Assembly: GCA_965225625.1 (NCBI GenBank)
Contig: CBDDBH010000030.1
Location: 62,001 to 126,000, forward strand
Direction of reading: 5' to 3'
DNA length: 64,000 nt
DNA from: CBDDBH01 sp965225625
GTDB taxonomy: Bacteria > Pseudomonadota > Gammaproteobacteria > JADZEE01
Part shown: piece after piece, positions 8,315-17,211 of the stretch
Numbering within the stretch: the stretch's first letter is position 1
Layout: every line of letters begins with the position of its first letter
The notes under the pieces: model-generated
Seen by the model: only the letters and a program-made list of their open reading frames with translations
Told to the model about the DNA's origin: nothing
Database searches by the model: none
Translations under genes and position numbers: made by a program

Positions 8315-8785
8315 ATGAAATTAGCTGCCAAACTCTGTTTACTAATCGTCGGCTTAACGATGGCCGCACCCGGCTTTACCGAAAACGACCCGTTAGAAAA
8401 TGCGATCAAAGCGCGCCAGGGCGAAATGCAGCTGCGCGCATTTAACGCCGGACCGCTGTTCGCGATGGCCAAGGGAAAGATCCCCTATGATGCGGAACTC
8501 GCCACAAAGCTAACGGGCAACCTGAAACTAATGCTCGACCTCGACAATGGCCGCGCCTGGGTCGATGGTACCGATAATGAAGCCTACCCGGACGATACCA
8601 GCGCACTTCCTGTTATCTGGTCGACTTACCCCGAAGTCGCTGAATACGGCAAAAAATACGTCTCGGCAGTTAATGATCTTCCTGCGGTAGCCGGCGAGGG
8701 CGTTGATGCGCTCAAATCGAAGCTCGGCGCGCTCGGTAAAGCCTGCAAGGGCTGCCACGACAATTTCCGTGAGGAGGACCCATAA
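8315..8785 (+). CDS. Cytochrome c'-like monoheme periplasmic cytochrome
   Basis: 156 residues with an N-terminal signal peptide (about 1-22, cut near PGFTEN). The single heme site CKGCH is at 144-148 near the C-terminus, as in class II cytochromes c (cytochrome c' and c-556), which form a four-helix bundle with the heme at the end. The ribosome site AGGAG is well placed. Such proteins bind NO or CO or carry electrons in the periplasm; the exact role is not shown here. The gene is followed 114 bp later by a diheme cytochrome on the same strand, and both are enclosed by IS remnants. Confidence 0.88.
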   Translation: MKLAAKLCLLIVGLTMAAPGFTENDPLENAIKARQGEMQLRAFNAGPLFAMAKGKIPYDAELATKLTGNLKLMLDLDNGRAWVDGTDNEAYPDDTSALPVIWSTYPEVAEYGKKYVSAVNDLPAVAGEGVDALKSKLGALGKACKGCHDNFREEDP

Positions 8786-8899
8786 CAGGGGTGATCTACT
8801 TGCAAGGATTTCAACGCTAAAAACCTGGGATCGAGTGATCCGCCTGTGGAATTTCATTCTCGTTAACGATTCCGACGCTCTGCAGTATTTGATGCCACC

Positions 8900-9784
8900 A
8901 TGATCCCGGTACTGCGTTTATTTGCTGTCGCGGGTGTGCTCATGGCGACTTCGCCATCTTGTGTTATCGCCCAAACGCGGCCCGACGACGCCTTGCTAGA
9001 GCGCGGGGAATACGTGCTGAAGATCAGTGGTTGCAGCCATTGTCATACCGCGGAAAACGGCGAGCACTTGGCCGGCGGGCGGGCACTGGTAACACCTTTC
9101 GGAACCTTCTATAGCCCCAACATAACTTCGCACAAGACCGCTGGTATCGGCGACTGGAGTGCAAACGATTTCCGGCGTGCGCTACACCAGGGGGTATCAC
9201 CAGAGGGCAGCCACTACTATCCGGCGTTTCCTTACACCTCCTATACGCGCATTCTCGCCGATGACCTGCGCGCCTTGCACGCCTACATCTTATCACTGCC
9301 CGCATCGGTGCAACCTAACCGGGCCCACGAACTGGCGTGGTTTCTGCGTTGGCGAGTTGCAGCGCTGGCCTGGAAATGGCTGTTCTTCAGCGCCGCTGAA
9401 TTTCGCCAACACCCCACACAAAGCGCACAATGGAACCGCGGCGCTTACCTTGCCCAAGCCATGGGGCATTGTGTTGAATGTCACACACCCCGTAATCGCT
9501 TCGGCGCACTGCGTACGGACCTGGCATACGCTGGCAACGCGCATGGACCGGAAGATGAGCTAGTGCCCAATATCACCTCTGACAAGCGTACCGGCATCGG
9601 CGACTGGAGCCGAACTGATCTGCAGGAGTTTTTGAAATTCGGCGAACTTCCCGACGGCGAGTACGCCGCCGGAGCTATGGACCCGGTGATCGAAGGGATA
9701 CGGCACTTGACGCCCGACGATCGCGAAGCGCTGATTAATTTCCTCCGTACCCTGCCACCGATTGAGAATCGCATCAGCAACTGA
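8900..9784 (+). CDS. Diheme cytochrome c, periplasmic
   Basis: 294 residues with a signal peptide (about 1-24, ending near CVIAQ). Two class I heme sites are present: CSHCH (45-49) and CVECH (191-195). The two halves repeat the same pattern (PFGTFYSPNIT/KTAGIGDWSANDF versus LVPNIT/KRTGIGDWSRTDL), showing an internal duplication. This is the architecture of cytochrome subunits of periplasmic alcohol/aldehyde/sorbitol dehydrogenases and similar electron-transfer proteins. No dehydrogenase partner is present here. It probably acts with the cytochrome c' gene just upstream. Confidence 0.9.
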   Translation: MIPVLRLFAVAGVLMATSPSCVIAQTRPDDALLERGEYVLKISGCSHCHTAENGEHLAGGRALVTPFGTFYSPNITSHKTAGIGDWSANDFRRALHQGVSPEGSHYYPAFPYTSYTRILADDLRALHAYILSLPASVQPNRAHELAWFLRWRVAALAWKWLFFSAAEFRQHPTQSAQWNRGAYLAQAMGHCVECHTPRNRFGALRTDLAYAGNAHGPEDELVPNITSDKRTGIGDWSRTDLQEFLKFGELPDGEYAAGAMDPVIEGIRHLTPDDREALINFLRTLPPIENRISN

Positions 9785-9815
9785 GGCTTGGTTTACAACC
9801 CACATTTGGCTGAAC

Positions 9816-9900
9816 GGCGCAAAAACGTCATCTGAGCTTAAGCAGCCATTCGATAGACGTGATGCAATCCGCCCAATATAGGTTCAGCAACAATCTGTCC
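9816..9900 (-). repeat. 85-bp IS end, copy B (remnant of a fourth transposase)
   Basis: This encodes only the last 20 transposase codons (through LGGLHHVYRMAA and a stop) and its flank. It is nearly identical to 7627-7711. No further part of that transposase is present upstream of 9900. Confidence 0.85.
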
Positions 9901-9947
9901 CGCTGATCCTGGCTCCTGTGCTTCCCGAATACTCATATCACCCGGCA

Positions 9948-10975
9948 TCAAGCCGCTATTCGTTGGCAATGGTGATGTAGACCACCGAGATCGGGGAATT
10001 GGACAACGTTTCCCGAACCGAGTAGCTGGACTGGTCGAGAACTTGGACTGTCCATGTCCAGCGACAAATGAGTGCGCCAGCGATGGTAATAACCGAAATA
10101 GCTAACCAAGATCCGTTTCAAATGACGCTCGTTCAATACAACAACATGGTCCAGACAATCTCGCCGGATGCTGCCGATCATTCTTTCAACGTAAGCAGTC
10201 TGCCAAGGGCTTCGCGGAGCCGTCAGGATCTCTTCGATACCCATGCTGCGGACGCGTTTCCGAAATTGGCCCCCATAAATTCCATCGCGATCCCGAATTA
10301 GATATTGCGGAGCCGAGTCGAAAGGAAATGCCTCAATGATCTGTTGGCCAGTCCAATGAGCGGTTGGGTGTGCCGTGACATTGAAATGGACAACTTGGCG
10401 CCGATGATGCGAAAGGCTCACCAAGACGTACAACATCCTGAATCCTGCCGTCGGCACGACTAGGAAATCGATTGATACCGTGTCCTTCGCGTGATTGTTC
10501 AGAAATGATTTCCACGTCGGCGACGATGGTTTCCAAGGACGCACTCGGTACTTCTCGACGGTAGATTTAGCGACTTCGATCCCGAGTTTACGAAGTTCGC
10601 CGACAATCCGGGGCGAGCCCCAGCAGACATTCTGCCTCTGACATCTTTCGGATCAAGTCTATGATTTCTTTTGGTACCGGCGGCCTACCGGGCTTGCCAT
10701 GCTTGCTCAACTTCGTCCAATGCTCCCGAAACCGTTTTCGCTGCCAAGCAATTACTGTCGCGGGCTGGACAATGATTAGGACATCCTGCCAACCAGACCA
10801 CCGTCGTGCAATCCAAGACCACAATATTCTATCACCCCGCTTTATGCGGGCGCGTTGTTGAGCGGTGATACACCATGATTTGAGGTCTTAGCGCGACGAT
10901 TTCGAATTGCAACGAGACGCGTGACCGCAACATCGTAGACGCGAACGCCAACAGCGCACTGATAATGGGTTTCAC
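9948..10975 (-). pseudogene. DDE integrase-type transposase with two frameshifts (IS copy 3)
   Basis: Three frames together give a complete family member. The N-terminal piece from a GTG at 10975 reads KPIISALLAFASTMLRS and FEIVALRPQI. A shift near 10830 leads into DRILWSWIARRWSGWQDVL and PATVIAWQRKRFREHW. A second shift near 10635 (one apparent extra base) leads into WGSPRIVGELRKLGIEVA and the rve core, with D in VSIDFLVV, D in YLIRDRDGIYG and E in AYVERMIGSI. The end is LGGLHHHCQRIAA. With two disruptions it is a pseudogene, unless the second shift is used for programmed frameshifting, which I doubt because no slippery site is obvious. Confidence 0.8.
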
Positions 10976-11127
10976 GATCCTGGATCCTTATCGACGCTCA
11001 CAAAAGCTGGAGATCCCAGGCTGACGTTGCTCGAGAATTTCGTCAAGGATATCAACGAGTACGAATATTCGGGAAGGACACGCCGCCAAAAACTGACTTT
11101 AATGCTTGCGTATAACCTCGCCTACAT

Positions 11128-11733
11128 CTAAGAGCTGAATCCGCCGAACATTGCTGTTCGGTCGTACTCCTCGAAGCATTGGACACGCTCCAGGCCAAGT
11201 TCGCGTAACCAATTTAATTGCGTCTTTAGGTCAGCCGATTTGTTGAAGACCAGATCGCAATTTAGAAAGCAGCCGCCACTAACGAGGATCCCTGAAATCT
11301 CCTCGTAAATGGCTCTGATACGGTCGGGGAACCGGACGTTGTGGATAGCGATTGCGGATACGACTGCATCGAAGGGGCCGTCTACAGATTTTACCCAGTC
11401 CGGCGTCATGAGATCGCTCTCGATGAAGGTGATACGTTCGATGCCTTCGGACAGTCGCTCTTTAGCGTGGTTCAACATTGGCAGGGAGAAGTCTTGGCAC
11501 ACGAGTTGTGCGTTCTCGAACCGACCCAAGACACAACTCGACAGCAAACCATATCCCGCTCCGACATCCAGTACACGAATGGACGCGTTGAGAGGTAGGG
11601 GGATTAGGGCGATCATCCGGTCAAGTAGCGGCCGCCGTTGTTCGTCCTTGGTTACGTCCGATGTAATCCAATGGTCCACGTAATCTTGAGAGTGCCAGTC
11701 GTGGTGTCCGCGGGGATCAGAAGAAGAAGGCAT
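11128..11733 (-). CDS. Class I SAM-dependent methyltransferase
   Basis: 201 residues. The SAM-binding motif I is VLDVGAGYGLLS (about 53-64), followed by an acidic strand end (LVCQDFS), then FIESDLMTPDW (motif II) and FDAVVSAIAIHNV (motif III). The C-terminal helices after NCDLVFN are short. The substrate is not predictable. The start at 11733 is plausible (MPSSSDPRGHHDWHSQDYVDHW), and the HDWHS..Y..HW segment is common in small-molecule methyltransferases of this type. Neighbours are an IS remnant and an empty stretch, so it may be a stand-alone accessory gene. Confidence 0.82.
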   Translation of the reverse strand: MPSSSDPRGHHDWHSQDYVDHWITSDVTKDEQRRPLLDRMIALIPLPLNASIRVLDVGAGYGLLSSCVLGRFENAQLVCQDFSLPMLNHAKERLSEGIERITFIESDLMTPDWVKSVDGPFDAVVSAIAIHNVRFPDRIRAIYEEISGILVSGGCFLNCDLVFNKSADLKTQLNWLRELGLERVQCFEEYDRTAMFGGFSS

Positions 11734-12272
11734 GGGTGGATACTAGCACTTGCCAGTATTGGTGGATGTTTCGCCAAAGTTTCACGATGTCATGTTCGGC
11801 AACAAACCAAACCAAAACGCACATCGCCTGCCGCCGCAGCGGGACGCACATTCCGCAGTCCGTGATCCTGTCTGAAAAGCGATTCTGAGCGAAAATCATC
11901 GTGTTTAGCGCCGCTGGTGGCGACCTAACTCGCGGCCGCCGGCAGAGGGTACAGGAGCGGGGTGTTTATTTGATCCATTCCGCCGTTATGGCTGCCCGCG
12001 CAGCCCCAGGATGCTCGACATGCGCAGGTTTCGGTTCGGCAGTTCTGCGAATTGGCGCTCTCGACCCCAAGCCGACCGTCGAGGTACGAGCCAACGAACG
12101 TCCGCTTACTGGAAAGACTTGCGTCGGTGGTCACGGCGGAAGGCACTAACTGAGCTTCCAATCACGGATAATTCGCTCGCGAACGTCTGTGAGCAGGAGC
12201 ATAATCTTCAGCAACGCCCTCTGGCAGTACAACAACCCACCAGGCGCGATATTTACGAGATGATTCAAGTTT
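11734..12272. other. Stretch without recognisable gene
   Basis: Short frames exist on both strands, but none shows a ribosome site, motif or believable composition. I see no repeat or RNA structure here. Confidence 0.5.
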
Positions 12273-12977
12273 ATGTTGGTTGCCGGCGTTGACGGTTGCA
12301 GATCGGGCTGGATCTGCGTAGTGCGAGAAATCGGATCCGGAGAAATTCACACCACCTGCTTCGACGATATTCGAGCACTGCTTACGACAAAGCCCACTGC
12401 GAAGATTGTTGCAGTAGACATTCCAATTGGTCTGTTAGCTAAGGGTAGTCGCTTGTGCGACATTGGGGCCAGACGTGTTCTTGGATGGCCTCGTCGCTCC
12501 AGTGTCTTTCCAGCCCCTATTAGGCCGGTCTTGAAGGCAACTGAATGGTCGGATGCCAGCGCGATCCGCAAACGCATAGAAGGCAAGGGAATTTCCAAAC
12601 AAGTGTGGGCGATAGTCGAGAAGATCCGTGAAGTAGACCGCGCTCTGCGGTCGAATCCGAGGTGGCGGAAGAGGGTACGCGAGGTGCACCCAGAAGTCTG
12701 TTTCTCGGCGTGGTCCGGTATGCCGATGCAATACAAGAAAAGGTCTGCGCAAGGCCGTGCCGAGCGTTCAAAACTGGTGGCTGACTATTTTGGAGCGGTA
12801 GCGTTTCAGAAGGTGCGTCGCAACTATCCCAGAAAGAAAGATATCGCTGACGACGACATACTGGATGCGTTCGCCGCACTTTGGACGGCCGAGCGTATTG
12901 CGAGCAATAACGCGAGGACACTCCCTGAGGAGCCACCTGTGGACGCCTTCGGTTTGCGGATGGAGATTGTCTACTGA
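12273..12977 (+). CDS. DUF429 protein (predicted RNase H-like fold)
   Basis: 234 residues. The opening VAGVDGCRSGWICVV is the DUF429 signature, with the first acidic residue in GVDGCR. A second lies in IVAVDIPIGL and a third cluster in ADDDILDAFAALW, in line with the acidic triad of RNase H-like nucleases. Other family segments are RRVLG...SSVFPAP and EVHPEVCFSAW. Members are predicted to be nucleases or nucleotide-processing proteins but are largely uncharacterised. The gene is isolated; nothing in its surroundings points to a pathway. Confidence 0.82.
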   Translation: MLVAGVDGCRSGWICVVREIGSGEIHTTCFDDIRALLTTKPTAKIVAVDIPIGLLAKGSRLCDIGARRVLGWPRRSSVFPAPIRPVLKATEWSDASAIRKRIEGKGISKQVWAIVEKIREVDRALRSNPRWRKRVREVHPEVCFSAWSGMPMQYKKRSAQGRAERSKLVADYFGAVAFQKVRRNYPRKKDIADDDILDAFAALWTAERIASNNARTLPEEPPVDAFGLRMEIVY

Positions 12978-13290
12978 GACTTACCGACTCAGGGTGAATT
13001 TGCGCCGATCCGGCAAGCAATGTTTATCGATTCTCCGTTCTTAATGCAACTGATGCAGAAGAAGTCTTTAACGAATGCGCCGTTAGGCGGATCAATCCCG
13101 ACAACGTGATAGCGCTGATTGAGCGCTCGGCACGACGGTTTCAGATCGACCCAAACCCGTCATAAGAGCATCTGCGGGTGCACGTCCGCTTCTATCCGTG
13201 GCGGACGTGTTATCTGAAGCTATTGAGCGAACCGCTTCAGCACCCGGTATCCGACCGCCTCGGCGCGTGTTTTCTTTTACCTGCCATGCG
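12978..13290. other. Intergenic stretch with a 9-bp hairpin
   Basis: There is a perfect 9-bp stem (CACGTCCGC at 13181-13189, GCGGACGTG at 13201-13209) with no T-run, so it is not a normal terminator. An open frame without a start codon ends at about 13162 (DAEEVFNECAVRRINPDN) and could be a gene remnant of unknown kind. Confidence 0.4.
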
Positions 13291-14157
13291 CTAGAAGGTC
13301 ATGTATTTCCCTGCGGTATTCATTAACTCAGAGCCCGGGTAGAGGCGATCCATCACGCGTTTCACCTCATGCGCGAAAGCCGCTGCCGATGGGAATCTGT
13401 CAGCATTCGCCTTGGCCATCGCCGTGGAGACAATGGCGTCTAATTCCCGTGGCACATCCGGGCGCAGTTTCGTGACGGGCACGGGATCTTCGTGAAGGAT
13501 CTGGTGGGCCGTGTTGTCCTTGGTAAACGGATATTTCTTGGCCAACATCCGATACATCGTTGCGCCCAGTGCGAAGATGTCGGTGAGCTGGGTGATCTCC
13601 CGCCAGGAATCGAAGTGCTCTGGCGCCATGTAGGCGATTGTTCCGATCTCTCGAACCGGTGGATCTTCGATGTTATGTGCAACACTGAAATCCATCAGCT
13701 TAACCACCCGTTGTACAGGGTGATACATGATGTTCCCAGGTTTGATGTCTCGATGGATGACGCCGTGATAGTGAACATAGGCTAAGCCGATGCAGCACTG
13801 GTGGACCACGGCAAGGGTTTCGTCCACCGCCATCGGACCTACCGCAATGATGTAATCGAGTATTGAGCGACCGGGCACATACTCCATCACGATATGATCC
13901 AAACCCCTGTCGCTGATCACATCGTAAATTGTGACGATGTTTTCATGCGCATATTTCCCAGCGATTTTAGCTTCATGTTGGAAATCCAGGACGGCTTGTT
14001 CGATTGCTTCGGGGTACATCGATTGCGGTTTGACTGATTTGATCGCAACCTCACGGTCCATCAGCGGGTCATAGGCACGGTAAACCACCCCGGAAGCACC
14101 TTCCCCAAGCTTGCTATCCAGGCGGTAGCGGCCAATTTGGTTCATTTTGGGCGGCAT
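13291..14157 (-). CDS. Hanks-type serine/threonine protein kinase
   Basis: 288 residues forming a kinase domain with no membrane segment or sensor. The glycine loop is LGEGASGVVY (18-26), the ATP lysine K40 (VAIK), the catalytic loop HRDIKPGN (135-142) and the APE motif 178-180. The magnesium-binding DFG motif reads D-F-S (156-158), with the glycine replaced by serine; D is kept, so activity is still possible. Bacterial kinases of this type phosphorylate regulators and cell-envelope proteins. No phosphatase or FHA partner is next to it, so its target is unknown. PilZ and DUF1631-like genes follow on the same strand upstream. Confidence 0.9.
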   Translation of the reverse strand: MPPKMNQIGRYRLDSKLGEGASGVVYRAYDPLMDREVAIKSVKPQSMYPEAIEQAVLDFQHEAKIAGKYAHENIVTIYDVISDRGLDHIVMEYVPGRSILDYIIAVGPMAVDETLAVVHQCCIGLAYVHYHGVIHRDIKPGNIMYHPVQRVVKLMDFSVAHNIEDPPVREIGTIAYMAPEHFDSWREITQLTDIFALGATMYRMLAKKYPFTKDNTAHQILHEDPVPVTKLRPDVPRELDAIVSTAMAKANADRFPSAAAFAHEVKRVMDRLYPGSELMNTAGKYMTF

Positions 14158-14487
14158 ATCTGCGACGCTAATCCTTCCAGAGAACCGGTCTTAAGAGCGA
14201 TGTCGGGTTATCAACATGCTCGCAGGATCTCGAACAATCCAATTCACCCTACTTGTCGTAACTTGGCAAGTAAATACAGAGCTATGAAGGTTGGACGAAC
14301 TTACCTCTGCTGCAGCAGGAATCGCCGCACAAATGTGGTTACCTGTGTCCGAAATGCCAGCGCGTGATGATCCAGAGGTACGTTTGTTGATGCGGGAGAG
14401 TTCAAGGACTTAAAAGAGCACACCGTGGCCGATGTGTTGAAGAGGACTGGCGACGCCGGAAGGTTCTTTACCTTTTAACCCTGCGTA
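14158..14487. other. Stretch without a confident gene
   Basis: On the plus strand a short reading frame ending at 14479 (FVDAGEFKDLKEHTVADVLK) looks protein-like but is preceded by stops and has no start. It may be the tail of a decayed gene. Confidence 0.35.
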
Positions 14488-14775
14488 TCAACGCTCTTTG
14501 TCGTGGAGTGCTTCTGCCCAGACGCGCATGTCGCTATTGACGGAAACGGGGGGATCAGCGACGAACGGTTCCTCAAAGAGATCAGCGTCCGCATCGAGTA
14601 CGGCTGCCGGGCATGGCGGCAACTCCATCCAATAGGCAGCATTTACCGGCTTCATATCGACGGTGTCCCAGTTGCCGTCGAAATACGTGGCGAGAAAGTA
14701 ACAACCGTGATGATCGCAGATCAGCAGCACATCGCCGTCGCCGGGTGGTTTATCGGTTGCATTAATCCATTTCAT
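14488..14775 (-). CDS. DUF551-like small protein
   Basis: 95 residues. It opens MKWINATDKPPGDGDVLLIC and continues with CYFLATYFDGNWDT and AAYWMELPPCP, matching the pattern of DUF551 (M-x-W-I...P..G..VL; Y..G.W; YWM.LP). This small domain is frequent in phages and integrated elements and has no established biochemical role. The C-terminal 35 residues are acidic and not part of the domain. Its presence supports a mobile origin for this stretch. Confidence 0.65.
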   Translation of the reverse strand: MKWINATDKPPGDGDVLLICDHHGCYFLATYFDGNWDTVDMKPVNAAYWMELPPCPAAVLDADADLFEEPFVADPPVSVNSDMRVWAEALHDKER

Positions 14776-14844
14776 GGCATGTCCTGAGTTCGCGGGGACG
14801 ATTGAAGAGGGTGTCGGATCGGATCACCCCTCTACGGCTACCTG

Positions 14845-15453
14845 TCAGCTTGCGAGTTCGCTGTGCTCGTCCAGTATGGCATCCAGATCGTCATAGAGGT
14901 CCGACAGCAGAGGTATGATCTGCTGACAGATCGCTTCTTGTAAATGTCGCCGCACACGCGGCGTGTTGCAGTATTCCGTCGTTGAATGCCACAGGATGTT
15001 GCATAAGACGGCGGGCAGGAGGGGATTTTCCGCCTCGTCAATGCAGCGACCCAGCGCGTCCGCGAGGCGAGCATTGATTTCGACGCTCCTGCGTTGCAAC
15101 ACCGCCTCGACGCGCTGGATGGTAGACAGCCGATCAGTATGACTCTCGGCATCCTCATGTCTCACCAGGTTCGCTGACGTAGTCGGCCTAGCCGCCGCAT
15201 CGGTCGGTGGTGACATGAGGACAAGTCGCTGTGTGGACTCGAAGCCGCTGAACTCGGCAAACCCCAGCAGAACACGACGTTCGATGGTTCGACCAATGGC
15301 AGACGCTTTCTGCTCCAGCACGTCTGCGTCCGCTGCTCCCTTGCGGTAGCCATTATCGTTAAGCCGCAATCGGTTAGAGACTTCTGTGCGCAGTGCCCAA
15401 ATCATGCTTGTCAGATGACGCTCGATGAGCTTGCGGCATCGACGCGTGATCAT
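14845..15453 (-). CDS. DUF1631-like protein (possibly frameshifted from the PilZ gene upstream)
   Basis: 202 residues, mainly helical. Segments CRKLIERHL, ENPLLPAVLCNILW and IIPLLSDLYDDLDAILDEH resemble the N-terminal part of DUF1631 proteins, which are much longer (over 600 residues), so this one is short. Its start region overlaps the end of the upstream PilZ frame by about 80 bp in another frame, and the upstream extension (RKGQARDTAAKQQRPARRN) also reads as protein. One possibility is a single PilZ-DUF1631 gene split by a frameshift; the other is two overlapping genes. I slightly favour the frameshift. Confidence 0.5.
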   Translation of the reverse strand: MITRRCRKLIERHLTSMIWALRTEVSNRLRLNDNGYRKGAADADVLEQKASAIGRTIERRVLLGFAEFSGFESTQRLVLMSPPTDAAARPTTSANLVRHEDAESHTDRLSTIQRVEAVLQRRSVEINARLADALGRCIDEAENPLLPAVLCNILWHSTTEYCNTPRVRRHLQEAICQQIIPLLSDLYDDLDAILDEHSELAS

Positions 15454-15958
15454 CTTGGTGTTGCGGCGCGCAGGGCGCTGCTGCTTGGCCGCTGTGTCCC
15501 GCGCCTGGCCCTTGCGCAGGCTCCCTAGCTTCTACCGCAGCCACTACCAAAGCGTGCAGTGCCGTCTTCTGTTGCTTGCCCAGAGCGCTCAACCGAACGC
15601 CGATACCATTCCGTTCCCGCCGCACGATCTCCGCTATTATTATGATCGTACTCTCCGGCGCTGTCTCACCATCCAGCACAAACTGGATGCTAGCGAGGGT
15701 GCCGACCGCCACTGCATCCACCCTATGGTCGGGTGCCCCGAGCTCGTAGCCCAGGAACACCCCGAGTTTGCTGATGTCGAGGATCTCAGCCTGTATTGGG
15801 TCACCCCTTTGTCCCAGGATACGGGCTGGAACAGAAACTTGGTGGCGGAGCCCACTGCCCCGTCGGCTTCCCCAGGGAACGTAGTCGGCGCTTGCTTCAA
15901 CTTTTGCAGTGTTCATCGGTGCTATTCCTCCCAGCACTTGCGCTGGTTCCGAAATCAA
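15374..15958 (-). CDS. PilZ-domain protein
   Basis: 194 residues; an internal ATG at residue 15 is an alternative start. The PilZ-like core spans about residues 36-125, with R-H-Q-V-S-V-P-A-R-I at its beginning and the typical DISKLGVFLGYE strand, then RERNGIGVRLSAL. PilZ domains bind cyclic di-GMP through an RxxxR box plus a D/NxSxxG motif; here the second motif reads DISKLG and the first region SRRGSGLRHQ is only approximate. The last 45 residues (AGHSGQAAAPCAPQHQD...) look like out-of-frame translation, supporting a frameshift into the DUF1631-like frame. Confidence 0.55.
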   Translation of the reverse strand: MISEPAQVLGGIAPMNTAKVEASADYVPWGSRRGSGLRHQVSVPARILGQRGDPIQAEILDISKLGVFLGYELGAPDHRVDAVAVGTLASIQFVLDGETAPESTIIIIAEIVRRERNGIGVRLSALGKQQKTALHALVVAAVEAREPAQGPGAGHSGQAAAPCAPQHQDDHASMPQAHRASSDKHDLGTAHRSL

Positions 15959-15995
15959 TCCACGGCTTTCTTCATGTCGTTGTACGCAATAACGT

Positions 15996-16382
15996 TTAGA
16001 AAGCCGGCTCCAGTGCTTCCTCGAAGAGTCTGTTTAAATCGGTTCTACCCGAACCCCCGAAACACAAAAACGCCAACTCCGCCTCGACGGTGCCGTCTGC
16101 GCGGGTGGCCAATGACGAAATCCGGCATCTTGTGAGTAAGTCGGTGATGCCACGGGCGAGCGGGACGCCGAAACGAAGGTACACCTGTGCTTTTTGAGAC
16201 GTTTCCGTGGCTGAATTGGATTGCAGCGTTCGCGCGGTGTGCGGGTGGCAGTGGATCTCGACACCATCGGGCGAGATGTCTTGCAAGGAAACGGCCACAT
16301 GACGACGGTCGGGGAGCACCAACTCGCCCGTCAGATTGTTCACGTGCAAGCGTGGGAAACCGCGTAACGTCTGGTCCGGCAC
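15996..16382 (-). CDS. PilZ-like domain protein
   Basis: 128 residues forming one small beta-rich domain: GFPRLHVNNLTGELVLPD, then HVAVSLQDISPDGVEIHC, then VYLRFGVPLARGITDLLTRC. The D-I-S-P-D-G-V motif matches the second PilZ box; the first arginine box is weak. It is on the same strand and 37 bp upstream of the larger PilZ gene, so the two may be co-transcribed. A role in surface or motility control through cyclic di-GMP is inferred from the family only. Confidence 0.6.
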   Translation of the reverse strand: MPDQTLRGFPRLHVNNLTGELVLPDRRHVAVSLQDISPDGVEIHCHPHTARTLQSNSATETSQKAQVYLRFGVPLARGITDLLTRCRISSLATRADGTVEAELAFLCFGGSGRTDLNRLFEEALEPAF

Positions 16383-17211
16383 CTCAATAATCCCCTTTAT
16401 CGTTATGCTGTCGGTATAGATGCAAAATCCGTGCTAACACGTGGCATTGGTGCGTTGCGCGACGGATTGACGGCGATGTGCGCCCATCAACGTGCTCAAT
16501 TAGTGACGACGGTCACAGATTTGACGGGTACAAGTACCGAACGCTATCCCGGCGATGTGTGGTTTTGACACCGGTGTGTCGTGGATCTGCGACGGGCTAC
16601 GTGTCCTGGCGGGGATTATTGGAGGGCGTGTCGGTAGCTTAACCGGCGGGCATCTTTCGCGGCTGTCGGTGTTCTTCGATACACTGGTTGCGGGAAGAGT
16701 GAACATAAACAACGCATGGTAGTTCCTGTGTAACACCCATTGTTCCCCGGCCCAGGGTGGTTAGGCGCAATGCCAGGCAGAAGAAAAAGAGACCGGCCCG
16801 GAGCATAAGGACTCTTTGAGCGATAAGGGAAGCAGGCCGTTCAGAGACCGTCGTTAACCGCCTTGTGGGAACATCTGCATTGACTCGATGACGTGAACGG
16901 GATCCGATCACGAAACAACCGAGTCCGAAACGTCGAATATTTCCCCGGTCGGACTCAAAATCTGGAACCCTCCGCGCCGGCTCGATATTTTTGTTGCCGC
17001 GACGAATCGACTGCAGTCAGCCAGTTTTTCCTTGCGGGAGTTTTGCGGGGATCAGTTAAGAACGGTTATGCACAGTCCCGTCCTCCTCCATCATCTGTAG
17101 CGCGCGGATAATCGCTCCCCGGATTTCACCAGCGAGTTCCTTGCCGCGCATACCAGAGGGTAAAATGTCTGCCTGCGAGTCTCGCGGCACGCGCGACGGT
17201 TCAGCTCGACC
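16383..17211. other. Long stretch without a confident gene
   Basis: The best frame is on the plus strand at 16555-16722 (55 codons, with DTGVSWICDGLRVLAGIIGG), with no ribosome site or known family. Other frames are shorter or arginine-rich in the manner of antisense shadows. No RNA or repeat was recognised. Confidence 0.4.

Noticed and set aside
10588..10824. Possible programmed frameshift joining transposase frames, as in IS3-type elements
   Set aside because: No slippery heptamer is evident at the junction, and the same copy has another shift near 10830, so decay explains it better.
11901..12161. Overlapping 78- to 82-codon frames on both strands
   Set aside because: Composition is arginine/glycine-rich as expected for antisense shadows in GC-rich DNA; no start signal or family.
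13181..13209. Hairpin as a terminator of the DUF429 gene
   Set aside because: It is more than 200 bp past the stop and lacks a T-run on either strand.
16555..16722. 55-codon frame with a hydrophobic middle (VLAGIIGGRVGSLTGG)
   Set aside because: No ribosome site and no homology that I recognise; noted only in the gap entry.
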